Source: Zasmidium citrigriseum (taxonomy: Eukaryota > Ascomycota > Dothideomycetes > Mycosphaerellales > Mycosphaerellaceae). Taken from it: a stretch of 64,000 nucleotides of DNA. The notes below the pieces were generated by a model. That model was not told where the DNA came from. It made no database searches and saw only the letters and a program-made list of their open reading frames with translations. Where the stretch lies: assembly GCA_002786025.1 (NCBI GenBank), contig NHNW01000024.1:124001-188000 (forward strand), written 5' to 3'. The position numbers and the translations under genes are program-made. The first letter of the stretch is position 1. The number at the start of each line of letters is the position of its first letter. Below are positions 30,660-41,082 of this stretch, one piece after another.

Positions 30660-32375
30660 TCATATCCATTCCAAAGTACCAGTACTGTTCATAGGCGCCC
30701 CTAAAATCTGCATTTCGCCTTCCGGTCTATCAGTGTACCATCTAACATCGCTAGATTCAAATGAGCCAATCTCGCGTTTAGCATGGAGGTACTGATGCAT
30801 ATATATAAGGAACAGATCCCGGGTGTGCAACTTCAAATGTATCCTCAAAGGGCGATCCTTACGGTCCTTATCAGGTGGGCTGTCGAACGCCGGACTAACA
30901 CATGCCTGCCCCACGACGTGGAAAGACGAATGTGTGGCATCCTCCCGAATGACGATCCAGATACGATCTTCGAAATACATGAGGAGATCCCCAGGTCGTG
31001 CTCGATCGCATACGTAGCCGAGCGGTATACGCTCGTCTGTGGACGTTGGCTCCGAAGTGCGTAGGAATAAGTTAGCATCTTCGAGAAGATGTTGCTGTTC
31101 AAGGAATGAGTTCCGCTCGTATGGGCTATAACAGATGGCAAGTGCCGCTGTCAGTTGGTTGTTCTTGCCTTTCTCGAGACGAGCAGCTCGCAGTAGAGAA
31201 CATGGTAGCTCCAGATATTGCGGACACTGAGACAACGTTGCGAGTCGATCGTCGAAAAGGTCTTTCAGCACAGTCGGGACGCTTTTGGGGATCTGCAATC
31301 CGGCGAGTAAATTCATTGCAGCTGTTATGAAGGTAATTGTGGGGGACCAGCCAGTGAAGAATCTTCGCCAGGTCAGCCTCAGCGTATGTGAAGAGGCCAA
31401 AGAGGCCATGACCTCCAAGCCTACCACTGCCTTGGGCTTCCGATAGCTTGGCTCAATCGAACTCGTACGACTTTCCCATCTGACGAGGCGCAACAATGCG
31501 TATATATAGTCCAAAGGCTCGGAATTTATGTGGTCGTGAAGTTCCATTAAGGCTTGAGGAAGGCTCACACCAACGAACGACCTGCAGTCTGTTTCATTGT
31601 GCCAGCATTCAGATCTGGTCTCCAGTAAAGTTCGAACATCCATGCTCAATGGGCAAAGTCGATTTCCGAGCATGTGTGTCAATCGGTCCAATGATAAAGC
31701 ACTGCTGCCACACAGCAATTGAATGTCTCGCGCAAGCACGAATTCCTGCACTATCCATCGACGCTTCCAGTACGGTCTACTGGAGAAGGCAAGTCCTATC
31801 CCCCAAAGCCTATCGTAAGTCGCCGGCGACATCTTGAGCAAAGACCGTGGCTCTTCACCCGGAACCGGTGAGCACAGATGGTGAAGATCCGTGACTGTCC
31901 ATTCGTTCAAGCACTGCAGCAGAATGTCACTGTCATTCTCGTGCGGACCGACACAAGCCAGTACTATCTGAGCAGCACTGAAGATGTCTCCCATGAGGTT
32001 GACCTGGTGTGACTTTTCGTCAAGGTCTTGCTGGTTGATGCAGATCGCATCAATCCAAAAGTAGTCCAATCCAGACTGTCCGCCTAGGAACTCGAAGACT
32101 TGTTGAAATGCATAGTGGCAATTCGGGCGGACGGGAAAGCTGCAGCTGTTGATGTCGATGGCACTCTCGTTGCCAGCTTCGCCCCAAACGTAAGAAATGG
32201 CTGCGTAGGACGGCAGCGGGCTACTTTTATCATCCAGCGTCCAGGTCTCCAAATGACATTTGATCCTAGCCTTAGTCGACTTGTCGACAAAGCGAAGGAG
32301 TCTTAGGGAATCGGGGGACGATAAAGCTGCATATCGGAATGGCTGGTCTGCTTCTGCTGGGACGTGTGTCGACAT
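30660..32375 (-). CDS. HET-domain (heterokaryon incompatibility) protein (571 aa)
   Basis: Single-exon protein with the three HET blocks in order: YAAISYVWG at 57-65, FWIDAICINQQD at 106-117 followed by a helix ending in IFSAAQIVLACVG, and RRWIVQEFVLA near 205. HET domains trigger cell death when genetically unlike hyphae fuse; in many proteins the domain acts downstream of a separate recognition module. Here the roughly 350 residues after the HET domain have no recognisable NACHT, WD or ankyrin repeats. Fungal genomes hold many such genes, and only experiment can link this one to allorecognition. Confidence 0.9.
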   Translation of the reverse strand: MSTHVPAEADQPFRYAALSSPDSLRLLRFVDKSTKARIKCHLETWTLDDKSSPLPSYAAISYVWGEAGNESAIDINSCSFPVRPNCHYAFQQVFEFLGGQSGLDYFWIDAICINQQDLDEKSHQVNLMGDIFSAAQIVLACVGPHENDSDILLQCLNEWTVTDLHHLCSPVPGEEPRSLLKMSPATYDRLWGIGLAFSSRPYWKRRWIVQEFVLARDIQLLCGSSALSLDRLTHMLGNRLCPLSMDVRTLLETRSECWHNETDCRSFVGVSLPQALMELHDHINSEPLDYIYALLRLVRWESRTSSIEPSYRKPKAVVGLEVMASLASSHTLRLTWRRFFTGWSPTITFITAAMNLLAGLQIPKSVPTVLKDLFDDRLATLSQCPQYLELPCSLLRAARLEKGKNNQLTAALAICYSPYERNSFLEQQHLLEDANLFLRTSEPTSTDERIPLGYVCDRARPGDLLMYFEDRIWIVIREDATHSSFHVVGQACVSPAFDSPPDKDRKDRPLRIHLKLHTRDLFLIYMHQYLHAKREIGSFESSDVRWYTDRPEGEMQILGAPMNSTGTLEWI

Positions 32376-32962
32376 TGGGACTTCGATGCTTGAAGCCGGC
32401 CGCTTGGAGGTGTTTGCGGACGTTTCGCGGGTCTCTGGACAGCCTCAGAGAGGTCGTCCGAGAGCGATCGATGATGAGGTTGCTCGGGAGGCTATGGCCT
32501 CAGCCATGAGGCCGCCCATCTCAACGTCGTTGGCTCGGGAGGAGTGCCTGAGGCATCTCTAGCAATCTCTTGGTGGCGTTATGGTAGCATACGAATATAC
32601 ACACGCTCACGAAGAGCTCGATCAGTCGAAGCCAGGATCGATGAACGGATGGACGAAGGTTTGTGTGTGGCAGGGAGATGGGTGTTGGCGTGATGTCCAA
32701 ATAAAGTGCACCAATCGTCACTCCTTCGCGCGCGACCCGGATTCAGGGTTCAGGCTAGGGGACCTCACACATCTCATCTCGTTGTCTGACCGAAACATCC
32801 CACCCACACGTTGCATTGTACCACAACCGCTGCTCACCACCGCTTACCGACGACGACGACATCATCGCTTGACCGGCCGAATCGAATCGTTATCACGCGC
32901 GTGTTCATCGCGCAACACTCTACCGCATGAGAGCACCAACATAGCATCGCCAACTCCAGACC
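32376..32962. promoter_or_regulatory. divergent upstream region of the HET and transporter genes
   Basis: 587 bases between two divergent starts. The right part holds a CA-rich leader (CGACGACGACATCATC) before the transporter ATG. No TATA box is convincing. Confidence 0.4.
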
Positions 32963-34576
32963 ATGGAGCGGAGCCCAACGTCCCCTTCTCACGCTCGCCG
33001 GCGCAGCGGCTCACTGTTATTCGGAGGAAACGGGCAATCGAGCTCAGCCAATGGCCACCTAGTAAAAGAAAGAACTCCATCCGATGGGTCAGGAGGCCCC
33101 TCGAGCGACGACATGGAAATGGCCGACATGCACTCCGCCAGCGACCTAGACGACGACGAAGAGACGGGGCTGACACAAAACCAACGCAAGAGAAGGAGAA
33201 GGCGGAAACACCCAACACCAGGAGGCGAACAAGACGCAGAAAGCACCGCAGACGCCAACGCAACCCGCGCCGCCATGATCAAGAACCTCGCCATCAACGC
33301 CTTCCTCATCGCGCTCTGGTACAGCTTCAGCATCAGCATCAGCGTCTACAACAAATGGATGTTCAGCAAAGACAACCTCGACTTCCACTTCCCGCTCTTC
33401 ACCACCTCCGTGCACATGCTCGTGCAATTCTCCCTCGCCAGCCTCGTCCTCTGGTTCTTCCCCCGTTTCCGCCCCAGCCGCGCCGCTGAGATCCCCGATC
33501 CCCACGGATACAGCCAAGTCAACGACACCGAAGCAGACGACCCTCCACCCGGTCTGGACCCCGAGCCCAAGACCAAGAGACCCCTCATGACCAAAACCTT
33601 CTACCTAACCCGCATCTCCCCCTGCGGCACCGCAACAGCCCTGGACATCGGCCTCGGGAACTTCTCCCTCCGCTTCATCACCCTAACTTTCTTCACCATG
33701 TGCAAATCCTCCGTCCTGGCCTTCGTCCTCCTCTTCGCCTTCCTCTTCAAACTCGAGAAACCGACCTGGAAACTCTGCGCCGTGATCCTCTTCATGACCG
33801 TCGGCGTCATAATGATGGTCGCTGGCGAAGCGGCTTTCAACGCCCTGGGTTTCATGCTCGTCATGACAGCGTCGCTGTGTTCGGGGTTCCGATGGAGTCT
33901 TACGCAGATTCTCTTGCTGAGAAATGCCGCGACGAGTAATCCCTTCAGCAGCATTTTCTTCTTGACGCCGGTCATGTTTGCTGCTCTGTTCATCCTCGCT
34001 GTACCCATCGAAGGACCCGCGAATGTCATCGAAGCTTTCGGGGCTCTATCAGCTGAGAAAGGGACTTTCCTCAGCATAATCATCATGCTCTTCCCCGGAG
34101 CCCTGGCCTTCATGATGGTCGCCGCCGAATTCGCTCTTCTCAAGCGAACTTCAGTCGTCACTCTATCCGTCTGCGGGATCTTCAAAGAAGTCCTGACAAT
34201 CTCCGCCGCATCCCTCACGTTCGGCGATCCGCTTTCGCCAATCAACATTTCCGGGCTGGTCGTCACCATTGCCAGCATAGCGGGCTACAATTGGCTAAAG
34301 TACAGTTCGATGAAACGAGAGGCGAGAAAGGAAGTCCAAGAGACCATGGAGCAGGATCCGAGCGAAGGGAAAGCCAAGCATTCGGAAGATGACCTGGCAA
34401 ACCCTGAAGCTTTTGAGATTGGAAGAGATTCTACGAGCACTGTTGGCTTAATGCGCGACAGTTTAGCGATGGTAACAAATCCAGAACCTGGAGGACATGC
34501 ACGTGCGATGAGCAATGGAGTTCTGGGGGTTGGGCAAAGTAATAGTCCGGTCAAAAGACCTGAAGACTTGGAATAG
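32963..34576 (+). CDS. triose-phosphate-transporter family protein, SLC35C2-like (537 aa)
   Basis: Multi-pass Golgi/ER-type transporter of the TPT / nucleotide-sugar family. A long polar N-terminus (residues 1-105, with an Arg/Lys cluster RKRRRRRK) precedes about ten hydrophobic helices. Recognisable parts are NLAINAFLIALWYSFSISISVYNKWMF, ALDIGLGNFSLRFITLTFFTMCKSS, FRWSLTQILL and SVVTLSVCGIFKEVLTI. A loop between helices 2 and 3 is expanded (DPHGYSQVNDTEADDPPPGL). The C-terminal tail is polar. No intron. Closest by eye to fungal relatives of SLC35C2/YMD8. Substrate unknown. Confidence 0.88.
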   Translation: MERSPTSPSHARRRSGSLLFGGNGQSSSANGHLVKERTPSDGSGGPSSDDMEMADMHSASDLDDDEETGLTQNQRKRRRRRKHPTPGGEQDAESTADANATRAAMIKNLAINAFLIALWYSFSISISVYNKWMFSKDNLDFHFPLFTTSVHMLVQFSLASLVLWFFPRFRPSRAAEIPDPHGYSQVNDTEADDPPPGLDPEPKTKRPLMTKTFYLTRISPCGTATALDIGLGNFSLRFITLTFFTMCKSSVLAFVLLFAFLFKLEKPTWKLCAVILFMTVGVIMMVAGEAAFNALGFMLVMTASLCSGFRWSLTQILLLRNAATSNPFSSIFFLTPVMFAALFILAVPIEGPANVIEAFGALSAEKGTFLSIIIMLFPGALAFMMVAAEFALLKRTSVVTLSVCGIFKEVLTISAASLTFGDPLSPINISGLVVTIASIAGYNWLKYSSMKREARKEVQETMEQDPSEGKAKHSEDDLANPEAFEIGRDSTSTVGLMRDSLAMVTNPEPGGHARAMSNGVLGVGQSNSPVKRPEDLE

Positions 34577-35188
34577 ACATATGTATTCATCTACCTACTG
34601 TTCCAACTCACACACACTTGTCACAAACCTCATTCATCATGAAAAGATACTTATTACCTTCGATGGGAGGGGGTTCAAGAGCAGCGCGAGGGTGAAGTGG
34701 CTTACCAATGATCTTCGCTCTCAGGGGGTTTCTCTCGACGGGGCAGGGCGGCGGAGGTTGCGAGGGATGTTGAAGCTGCGAAGAGGGGGACGACGAGGGC
34801 GATCGGCGACGCAGGTGGGGTTGGACGAAGGAACGACGTGGTTAGAAGTGCGAAAGGGAACACGACGACGGACTTTCGCTCGACGGTGGGGACAACGACC
34901 GACCGACCGACCAGACTTGGTTCCGCGTTCGATGGTGCGACGATGATGGCCTCGAGGAAGTGAAATCGCTCGTTCGACTCGATTCTTTCCGTTCGATTTC
35001 GACCCGAAGCTGCTAAGCTGATCTCCGCACTCCGAATCCGTCAGTGCTTTACTAGTACACTCAGTATCCGACTCCATGCCTCAGAACTTTTCGAAGGTTG
35101 CACTTGGTGAAGGTGCTCGCTTGCCTAGATCTCCATGTCTGCGTCTTGAATCTCTACTGGCCACGTGTTAGTCATTCTTTGGATTCCT
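34577..35188. other. convergent intergenic region, purine-rich
   Basis: About 600 bases with a G/A-rich tract on the plus strand (about 34670-34900) and a short GACC tetranucleotide run near 34895. No gene called. Confidence 0.45.
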
Positions 35189-35997
35189 TCACTCGGCGGT
35201 GTCCAGGTCATCATGGGCCGGGGGGACATCTTCGCCTTGATTGTGAATCAGTACCAGCTACTCGTACAGTGCAGCCACAGAACACTCACCCTTACGCTCT
35301 TCGCCGTTGGTGCCGTTCGCCTCACGCTCGTAGTCTCGCTCGCGGTCCCGCTCACGCTCTCTGTCGTCCTCACGGTCCCTGTCCTTCATGTCCCGGTCGC
35401 GGTCACGTCCAGCATCGCGGTCGCGGTCGTCTGGGGTGCGAGAGCGACGGCGGTCCTCACGAGGCGAACGACGGCGGTAGGAGTCATCGTCGCGGTCGTC
35501 ACGGTAGGAACGACGTGGTGGAGTGGCAGAGCGGCCACGGCGAGGAGAGCGCTCACGACGACCTCCAGCTCCGCGGCCGGTGTCGAAGCGCCAGGAGGCA
35601 GATGGTGGCGTACGAGCCCACTATGTATCCAGTCAGACTCGAATCAAGTATTTCGTGCCAGCTTCGCTCTTACCTCAATCTTCAGCAGATCGTCTCTACC
35701 GATCCGCTTGTTGTGCATCTCGTGGTACGCATCGTCTGCGTCGCGGCGGCTCTCGTACTCGACGAAGGCGAACAGGCGGCTGGACGCGGTACGTGGAGCT
35801 GGGATGTCGCAGCGAACGAGACGGCCATATCTGGAATATCGTCAATGGGAGGCTCGAGGGAACGCGGGGGTCGTGGTCGAAGGAGGAATTGGAGGCTCGA
35901 GGGTCACTCACCTCTCGAACTCGAAGGCGAGGTCGCGAGCGCGCGTGCCGTGGCCGAAGCCAGTCACGTAGAGCGTGGTACCTCCGCTGCGCGACAT
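35189..35997 (-). CDS. SR-type splicing factor: one RRM plus Arg/Ser/Asp-rich tail (206 aa)
   Basis: Four exons: 35997-35912, 35830-35674, 35620-35290 and 35235-35189, total 207 codons with consistent phases. An N-terminal RRM has RNP2 as LYVTGF and RNP1 as RLFAFVEY, followed by the A-D-D-A-Y-x-x-M helix. The tail (from about residue 95) alternates RD, RE, RS and RR dipeptides, as in SR proteins that are phosphorylated and recruit the spliceosome. The terminal exon encodes an acidic EDVPPAHDDLDTAE end. Nuclear. The strong Arg-Asp codon bias creates long spurious open frames on the opposite strand. Resembles SRSF/Srp-type factors; exact orthologue uncertain. Confidence 0.88.
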
Positions 35998-36323
35998 GGT
36001 GATGGTGTTGGGGTGCGTGTGGGGTGGTTGTCGTTGTCGACGGGGTGGTGTCGGAGGGAGAAAGGAGTGACGTTTGAACTTTGAAGTTGAAAGAGAAGGC
36101 GCGTTAGAGTTCGCCAAGCGCGAAGAAACGCCGGACAAAGCACGTGACCTTCAATTGTGACCCCAGGGCGAGTAAAAGAGACAGAGGCAAGTTGAATCGT
36201 TTCACATCATAATAGCATTGTCTGTAATAATCTACAGTCCACAGTGGTATCGTTTCAACGCCTGGAAATGCTCGAGTCCGCCCTCCAACGCCGACGCAAT
36301 GCGAGCAAAGATCATTCCACTTT
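35998..36323. other. intergenic
   Basis: Upstream of the SR-protein gene and 3' flank of SOF1; nothing specific recognised. Confidence 0.45.
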
Positions 36324-37676
36324 TTACTGTTCCGTAGTGAGGACCATCTTCTCACGCTCACTTCTCCGCTTCTTCTGGCCCTTCCGCGAATGCTTTCTCT
36401 CATTCTCCTCTCGCCTCTTGATACTCTTCAGCTCCTCTCCCTTGATTTCACCCGCCTTCTTCACGACCTTGGGCACATGTCTGTGCCGGCTGATGCGTCG
36501 AATCTCTGGCATATGCTTCCATCTCTCCTTCAGAGCCTCGTCATATTCTATCTTCTGTCGCTCTCGGGCAGACTTGATACCGTTGCGCTCACTGGCATTC
36601 GCCCGCCACAATCTGACGTTGCCATCATCTGAGCCGGACAACACATAGCTTGAGTCGCCACTGAATGTGCAGGAGAAGATGCGCTGCATACGCTTTGTGT
36701 GGTAGATGTCCCGGCTATGGCCAGACTTCTGTGGCGTCCAGAGCCGGAGAGTGCGATCATACGATGCAGACACCAACTCTTGACCAGTGGGGCTGAAGTC
36801 GACATCCATGACGGCAGACACATGGTCCTTCAACACGTTCAAAGCTCGGCTCAAGTTTCTGCTGTCGAACATGTAGATGTTGTGGTCCTCATTCGCCACA
36901 GCGAAGTTGAACGGCTCCATTGGGTTCCACGAGATGGCGTTGCTTGACATAGTGAGGATACTTCTGTGCAGTGGAGAGCTTGTTCGTAGGTCGTAGAGAA
37001 CGAGGGATCGATCCGTGGCGCATGAAGCGAGCAACGAAGTCTCAGACTGGTTAAATGCTAGTGCTCTGATCGTATCGATACTCGTAGGCCAGGCAAGTGT
37101 TTGGGTTGGAGTTGTCGACGGCCTTGACATATCGTATATCTGAATGCTCGAGGAAGATGCTGCCGCAAAAGCGGGTTCTGAGCGGTGCAGAGACAATGCT
37201 GAGAAGGCGTTCGATCCAAGCCAGGTCGCCGTCGGAGCACTGTTCGAAGATGCGTTGTATGGGTCGTAAAGCTTGACCGTCCGATCCGTACCACAGCTAA
37301 GCAACTTCCGATCTCGCGTCCAGCACATGCCCTTGACCAGATTCTCATGCGCCTGAGTCTGCCATACTTCGTCTCTGCTAGGCAGGTCCCAGACTTTTAA
37401 GACTCCATCTCCACTACCACTTGCGAATCGGTCGAGCGACTGAGAATCTCTTCCCAGGATATAGACACCATCGACGTGACCTCTTCCCAGTTGTGCGACA
37501 AAAGGCGCCGCGAACATGCGCTCGAGTTTGGTGGCATTTAACGCTCGGGTGTATTCTCTCGCTCGTTCGAATGGATGTAGGGCGGGGTCGAGATTCCGCG
37601 GTTGTCGCGCTGAGCCATCTCTAGCACCAGGCGTCTGTATTGAGCTCGCCGAGCGGGTGAGTGCCTTGATCTTCAT
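36324..37676 (-). CDS. SOF1: U3 snoRNP / SSU-processome WD40 protein (450 aa)
   Basis: WD40 propeller protein (human DCAF13) required in the nucleolus for 18S rRNA processing. The start MKIKALTRS is the conserved N-terminus; sequence seven codons upstream is open but not conserved. WD repeats end in KVWDLPS, VKLYDPY, LVLYDLRT, IYMFDSR, LRLWTPQ and VRLWRAN. The C-terminal Sof1 domain (EALKERWKHMPEIRRISRHRHVPKVVKKA) and a Lys/Arg tail (HSRKGQKKRRSEREKM) are diagnostic. No intron. Divergent from RPN6. Confidence 0.95.
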   Translation of the reverse strand: MKIKALTRSASSIQTPGARDGSARQPRNLDPALHPFERAREYTRALNATKLERMFAAPFVAQLGRGHVDGVYILGRDSQSLDRFASGSGDGVLKVWDLPSRDEVWQTQAHENLVKGMCWTRDRKLLSCGTDRTVKLYDPYNASSNSAPTATWLGSNAFSALSLHRSEPAFAAASSSSIQIYDMSRPSTTPTQTLAWPTSIDTIRALAFNQSETSLLASCATDRSLVLYDLRTSSPLHRSILTMSSNAISWNPMEPFNFAVANEDHNIYMFDSRNLSRALNVLKDHVSAVMDVDFSPTGQELVSASYDRTLRLWTPQKSGHSRDIYHTKRMQRIFSCTFSGDSSYVLSGSDDGNVRLWRANASERNGIKSARERQKIEYDEALKERWKHMPEIRRISRHRHVPKVVKKAGEIKGEELKSIKRREENERKHSRKGQKKRRSEREKMVLTTEQ

Positions 37677-37946
37677 GACTGCTCCATCATTCGACAAGAA
37701 GAAGACTTCCGGAACGAGGTCCAGAAATTCAAGAAGTTCGGCGGATTTAAGGTTTGCGGCTCTGCGGGAAGGCCGAGAATCCCTGCAACTGCAGGTCGGC
37801 GAGCATCAGATCGCGTGTTGCTCTGAAGCCTTCCAGCTACAACCACCACACCTCCGTCCGCCATCGACCACGCCATCTCCAACCTTGACAGCGCATCGCC
37901 TGCTGATATTCCTCAATCAGACCGAAGTCCAATCAATTCAGCGAAG
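37677..37946. promoter_or_regulatory. shared divergent promoter of SOF1 and RPN6
   Basis: 270 bases separate the two start codons, so both transcripts must start within it. No TATA box seen. Confidence 0.6.
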
Positions 37947-39273
37947 ATGGCGGCTGAAGACAATGCGAAGCGGATAGAAGAGGCGAAGAAGCTGGCCAAA
38001 GACCAGCCAGCGAAAGCCGAGCAGATCTACAAGGACATCCTCTCGAAACCACCAGGAACCAACGACAAGTCTGTGAGGGAGTTTGAGAATGCTCTGATCG
38101 GACTGGGCGAGCTTTACCGAGACCACAAGCGAACGCAAGATCTTGCCAGCCTCATCCAACAAACGCGGGACGTTCTTACCAGCTTCGCCCGAGCGAAGAC
38201 GGCAAAGCTAGGTATGCATCATAGAATCGACGGGATGAGTACTTTCATCTTACTGACCTCACATAGTGCGCCAACTCCTCGACCTCCTCGCCGCCATCCC
38301 CAATACCACCGACACCCAGATCGCCGTCAACAAATCATGCATCGACTGGGCCGTTCAGCAACGTCAAGGCTTCTTGCGCCAGAGCTTAGAAGTCCGCCTG
38401 GTCAACCTTCACATGCAAACGCAGTCATATTACGACGCCCTCACCCTCATCAACAGCCTACTGAAAGAGCTGAGACGGTTGGATGATAAGCTGGTCTTGG
38501 TGGAGGTGCAGCTGTTGGAGAGCCGGGTGTATCATGCATTGGGAAATGTACCGAAGGGCAGAGCTGCTCTGACCAGCGCACGAACAAGTGCGGCATCCGT
38601 CTACACTCCCCCCTTGCTGCAGGCCGGATTGGACATGCAGTCGGGGCAACTCCACGCTGAGGACGGCGACTTCAACACGGCATTCTCCTACTTCATCGAA
38701 GCGATGGAGGGCTACCACTCGCAAGACGACGCAGCCAAAGCTACATCTGCTCTGCAGTACATGCTGCTCTGCAAGATCATGCTGAACCTCAAGGACGACG
38801 TCGACACTCTCATGACCTCAAAGCACGCCATCCGGTATGCAGGCAAGAACCTGGACGCGATGAAGGCTGTTGCACGAGCACACAACAATCGAAGCTTGGA
38901 AGAGTATGAGCAAGCACTGCATGCGTACCGATACGAACTGGGAAGCGATCGCTTCATCGCATCACACCTTCGACGTCTGTACGACAGCATGCTGGAGCAG
39001 AACCTCATCAAGGTCATCGAGCCATTCTCGCGAGTCGAGATCAGCCACGTTGCGCAGATGGTCGGCCTCGATGTTGCGCAGGTCGAGAGGAAGCTGAGCC
39101 AGATGATCCTCGATCGGGTCATTATTGGCGTGCTGGACCAGGGCCGAGGTGTGCTGGAGGTCTTCGAGGAGACGGAGCGCGACAAGGGCTACGATGCCGC
39201 TCTCGACACTATCGAGAAGTTGGGCAGCGTGGTGGATGTGCTCTACGCAAACCAGGCAAGCATGCTTGAGTAA
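37947..39273 (+). CDS. RPN6: 26S proteasome lid subunit Rpn6 (423 aa)
   Basis: Lid scaffold subunit that clamps the 19S regulatory particle to the 20S core (human PSMD11). Exons 37947-38211 and 38267-39273 are joined in K-L|V-RQLLDLLA. N-terminal TPR-like helices (AKKLAKDQPAKAEQIYKDIL) are followed by conserved SLEVRLVNLHMQTQSYYDAL and VLVEVQLLESRVYHALGNVPKGRAALTSARTSA. The PCI domain is at the C-terminus (LYDSMLEQNLIKVIEPFSRVEI...DRVIIGVLDQGRG). Length matches the family. Confidence 0.97.
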
Positions 39274-39681
39274 GTGTCTGGCAGAAAGCCTTCATTGCGC
39301 ATCATTTGACGAGCGTGCTTGCTGTTGTGTATAACTAGTAGCATAGAGCATCGAGCATGCAAAAGCCATGAACCATGAACCATTCGACATCAGAACATCA
39401 CACCTCACATCGTTTATCGAACTTGTCGGGAATTAAAGCGATGTTCGAAGTCCACGGAGTTTCCATGTCACATGATCTCGCTGCTCGCTTACCCCATCGA
39501 ACCTTCAAATCTTTGTCTCGGCCGTCACTTCCCTCGGCCGATGATGCAAGTTCCCGTTGATTGCACATTCAACTCGACCTATCGAACTTTCCGACCTCCA
39601 TCACTCCTACAACCCACCACACGAACGACTCTATCGCGAAACACATCGACAACCTCCACAAACCATTGAAGACAGCCCACA
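39274..39681. other. intergenic, upstream of ISU1
   Basis: About 400 bases: 3' flank of RPN6 and a CA-rich leader for ISU1. Confidence 0.45.
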
Positions 39682-40354
39682 ATGTTCAAGAGAGTCCTCT
39701 CCGCCGCCCCGGCGCAAGCTAGCAAGGCCATCGCCAGCGCTGCAACTGGCGCTCGCCCTCAATTCGTCCGCAGCGTCGCACCCGCCACACAACAAGTCGC
39801 CGCCCGACGGTCGTATCACGAGAAGGTGCTCGACCACTACAACAACCCACGAAATGTCGGCTCGATGAAGAAAGATGCGGAGGACGTTGGTACAGGATTG
39901 GTGGGTGCGCCCGCTTGTGGCGATGTGATGAAGCTCCAGATCAAGGTCGACCCCACCAACGACACCATCACCGACGTCAAGTTCAAGACTTTTGGATGCG
40001 GCAGTGCTATTGCGAGCAGTTCATATCTGACCGAGTTGGTTCGGGGTATGACTTTGGAGCAGGCGGGCAGGATTCGGAACACGGAGATTGCGAAGGAGCT
40101 TTGCTTGCCTCCGGTCAAGCGTGAGTATACCCTGCAATATCTATATGGTGGTAAAAGGATAGACTGCTAACAATTCGACAGTCCACTGCAGTATGCTCGC
40201 GGAGGATGCCATCAAGTCGGCCATTAGCAACTACTACACAAAGAACCCCAAGGCGAGAGCCACCGATCTCGGCGGCACCGGCGCCGCAATGCCTAAGATC
40301 GAGATTGAGAAGTTGCCCGCCGATGCTCCAGCTCAAGCATCGACATCGGCGTAG
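39682..40354 (+). CDS. ISU1: mitochondrial iron-sulfur cluster scaffold (203 aa)
   Basis: Scaffold on which Nfs1/Isd11 builds 2Fe-2S clusters in the mitochondrial matrix. A basic, Ser/Ala-rich presequence (residues 1-43, ending RRSYHEKV) is followed by the conserved core. The three cluster cysteines are C79 (GAPACGDVM), C106 (FGCGSAI) and C149 (LHCS). The LPPVK sequence recognised by the Hsp70 Ssq1 type is at 142-146. Exons are 39682-40120 and 40182-40354; the intron falls directly after LPPVK. The C-terminal extension (KIEIEKLPADAPAQASTSA) is longer than in yeast. Confidence 0.97.
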
Positions 40355-41082
40355 ATTGTCCAGTGTCAGAGATGCGGCAGAGGAGAGTGACGAGAGAACG
40401 AGGAGTATGACGGGGTGGCAGTCTGAGGGGTTCTTTTGTAATGCTTTTAGCGAGGGTTTTGCACATAACCGGCGTTCTTTTTGCTCATGACTTTGAGCTC
40501 AAATGTGTGAGTATGGAAAAGAAAACGGCAAAGGAGGGTTGTCTCGAGAATGGAAACCAGATACCCTCAATCTATCTACCTACCTACCTCTATCGCTAGG
40601 TAGCCGAAGAAATTGGCACATGCTGTCATGCACTTATCTCGCCTCGCTACCACCATCGATAACACTCTGCCCTACACCACCTCCTCTAGCCTACAAGGCT
40701 GTTGCCTCGACGGGGCTCGTTTAATCGTGTCTGTATCGTGCGAATGCGAAAAGGGAGGATGCACCACGCGTCCGGAACCCGCAAACTCCGTGCCAAAGTG
40801 GGACCCCAGCACGTTCCTCAACCTCTCATCATCACTCATCACTCATACATGCATGAACTTGAGTCTCCAGACAGCTCGAAATGGCTAATGCGATGTCAAT
40901 GCCGCTGCCTGAAGGAAATCACTGACAATACCCTGCCAGTGATGACTGATAATAAAAAAGATAGTTGAGTTTGAGCCGTCTCCGTTGTCCTTCTGATCCC
41001 TGCCGCTGCTTCAGAACCTCCTCTCAACACCAGCTCAGAACTGCCCCCCTTCACCTGATTTTCCCAGCAGCATGAGGCGAAG
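40355..41082. other. intergenic
   Basis: Includes a short CTAC/CTAT microsatellite near 40570 and the upstream region of the hydrolase. No gene recognised. Confidence 0.5.

Noticed and set aside
35098..36084. Long plus-strand open frames across the SR-protein gene
   Set aside because: They are the reverse-strand image of Arg-Asp codon repeats; the minus-strand RRM with proper introns explains the region.
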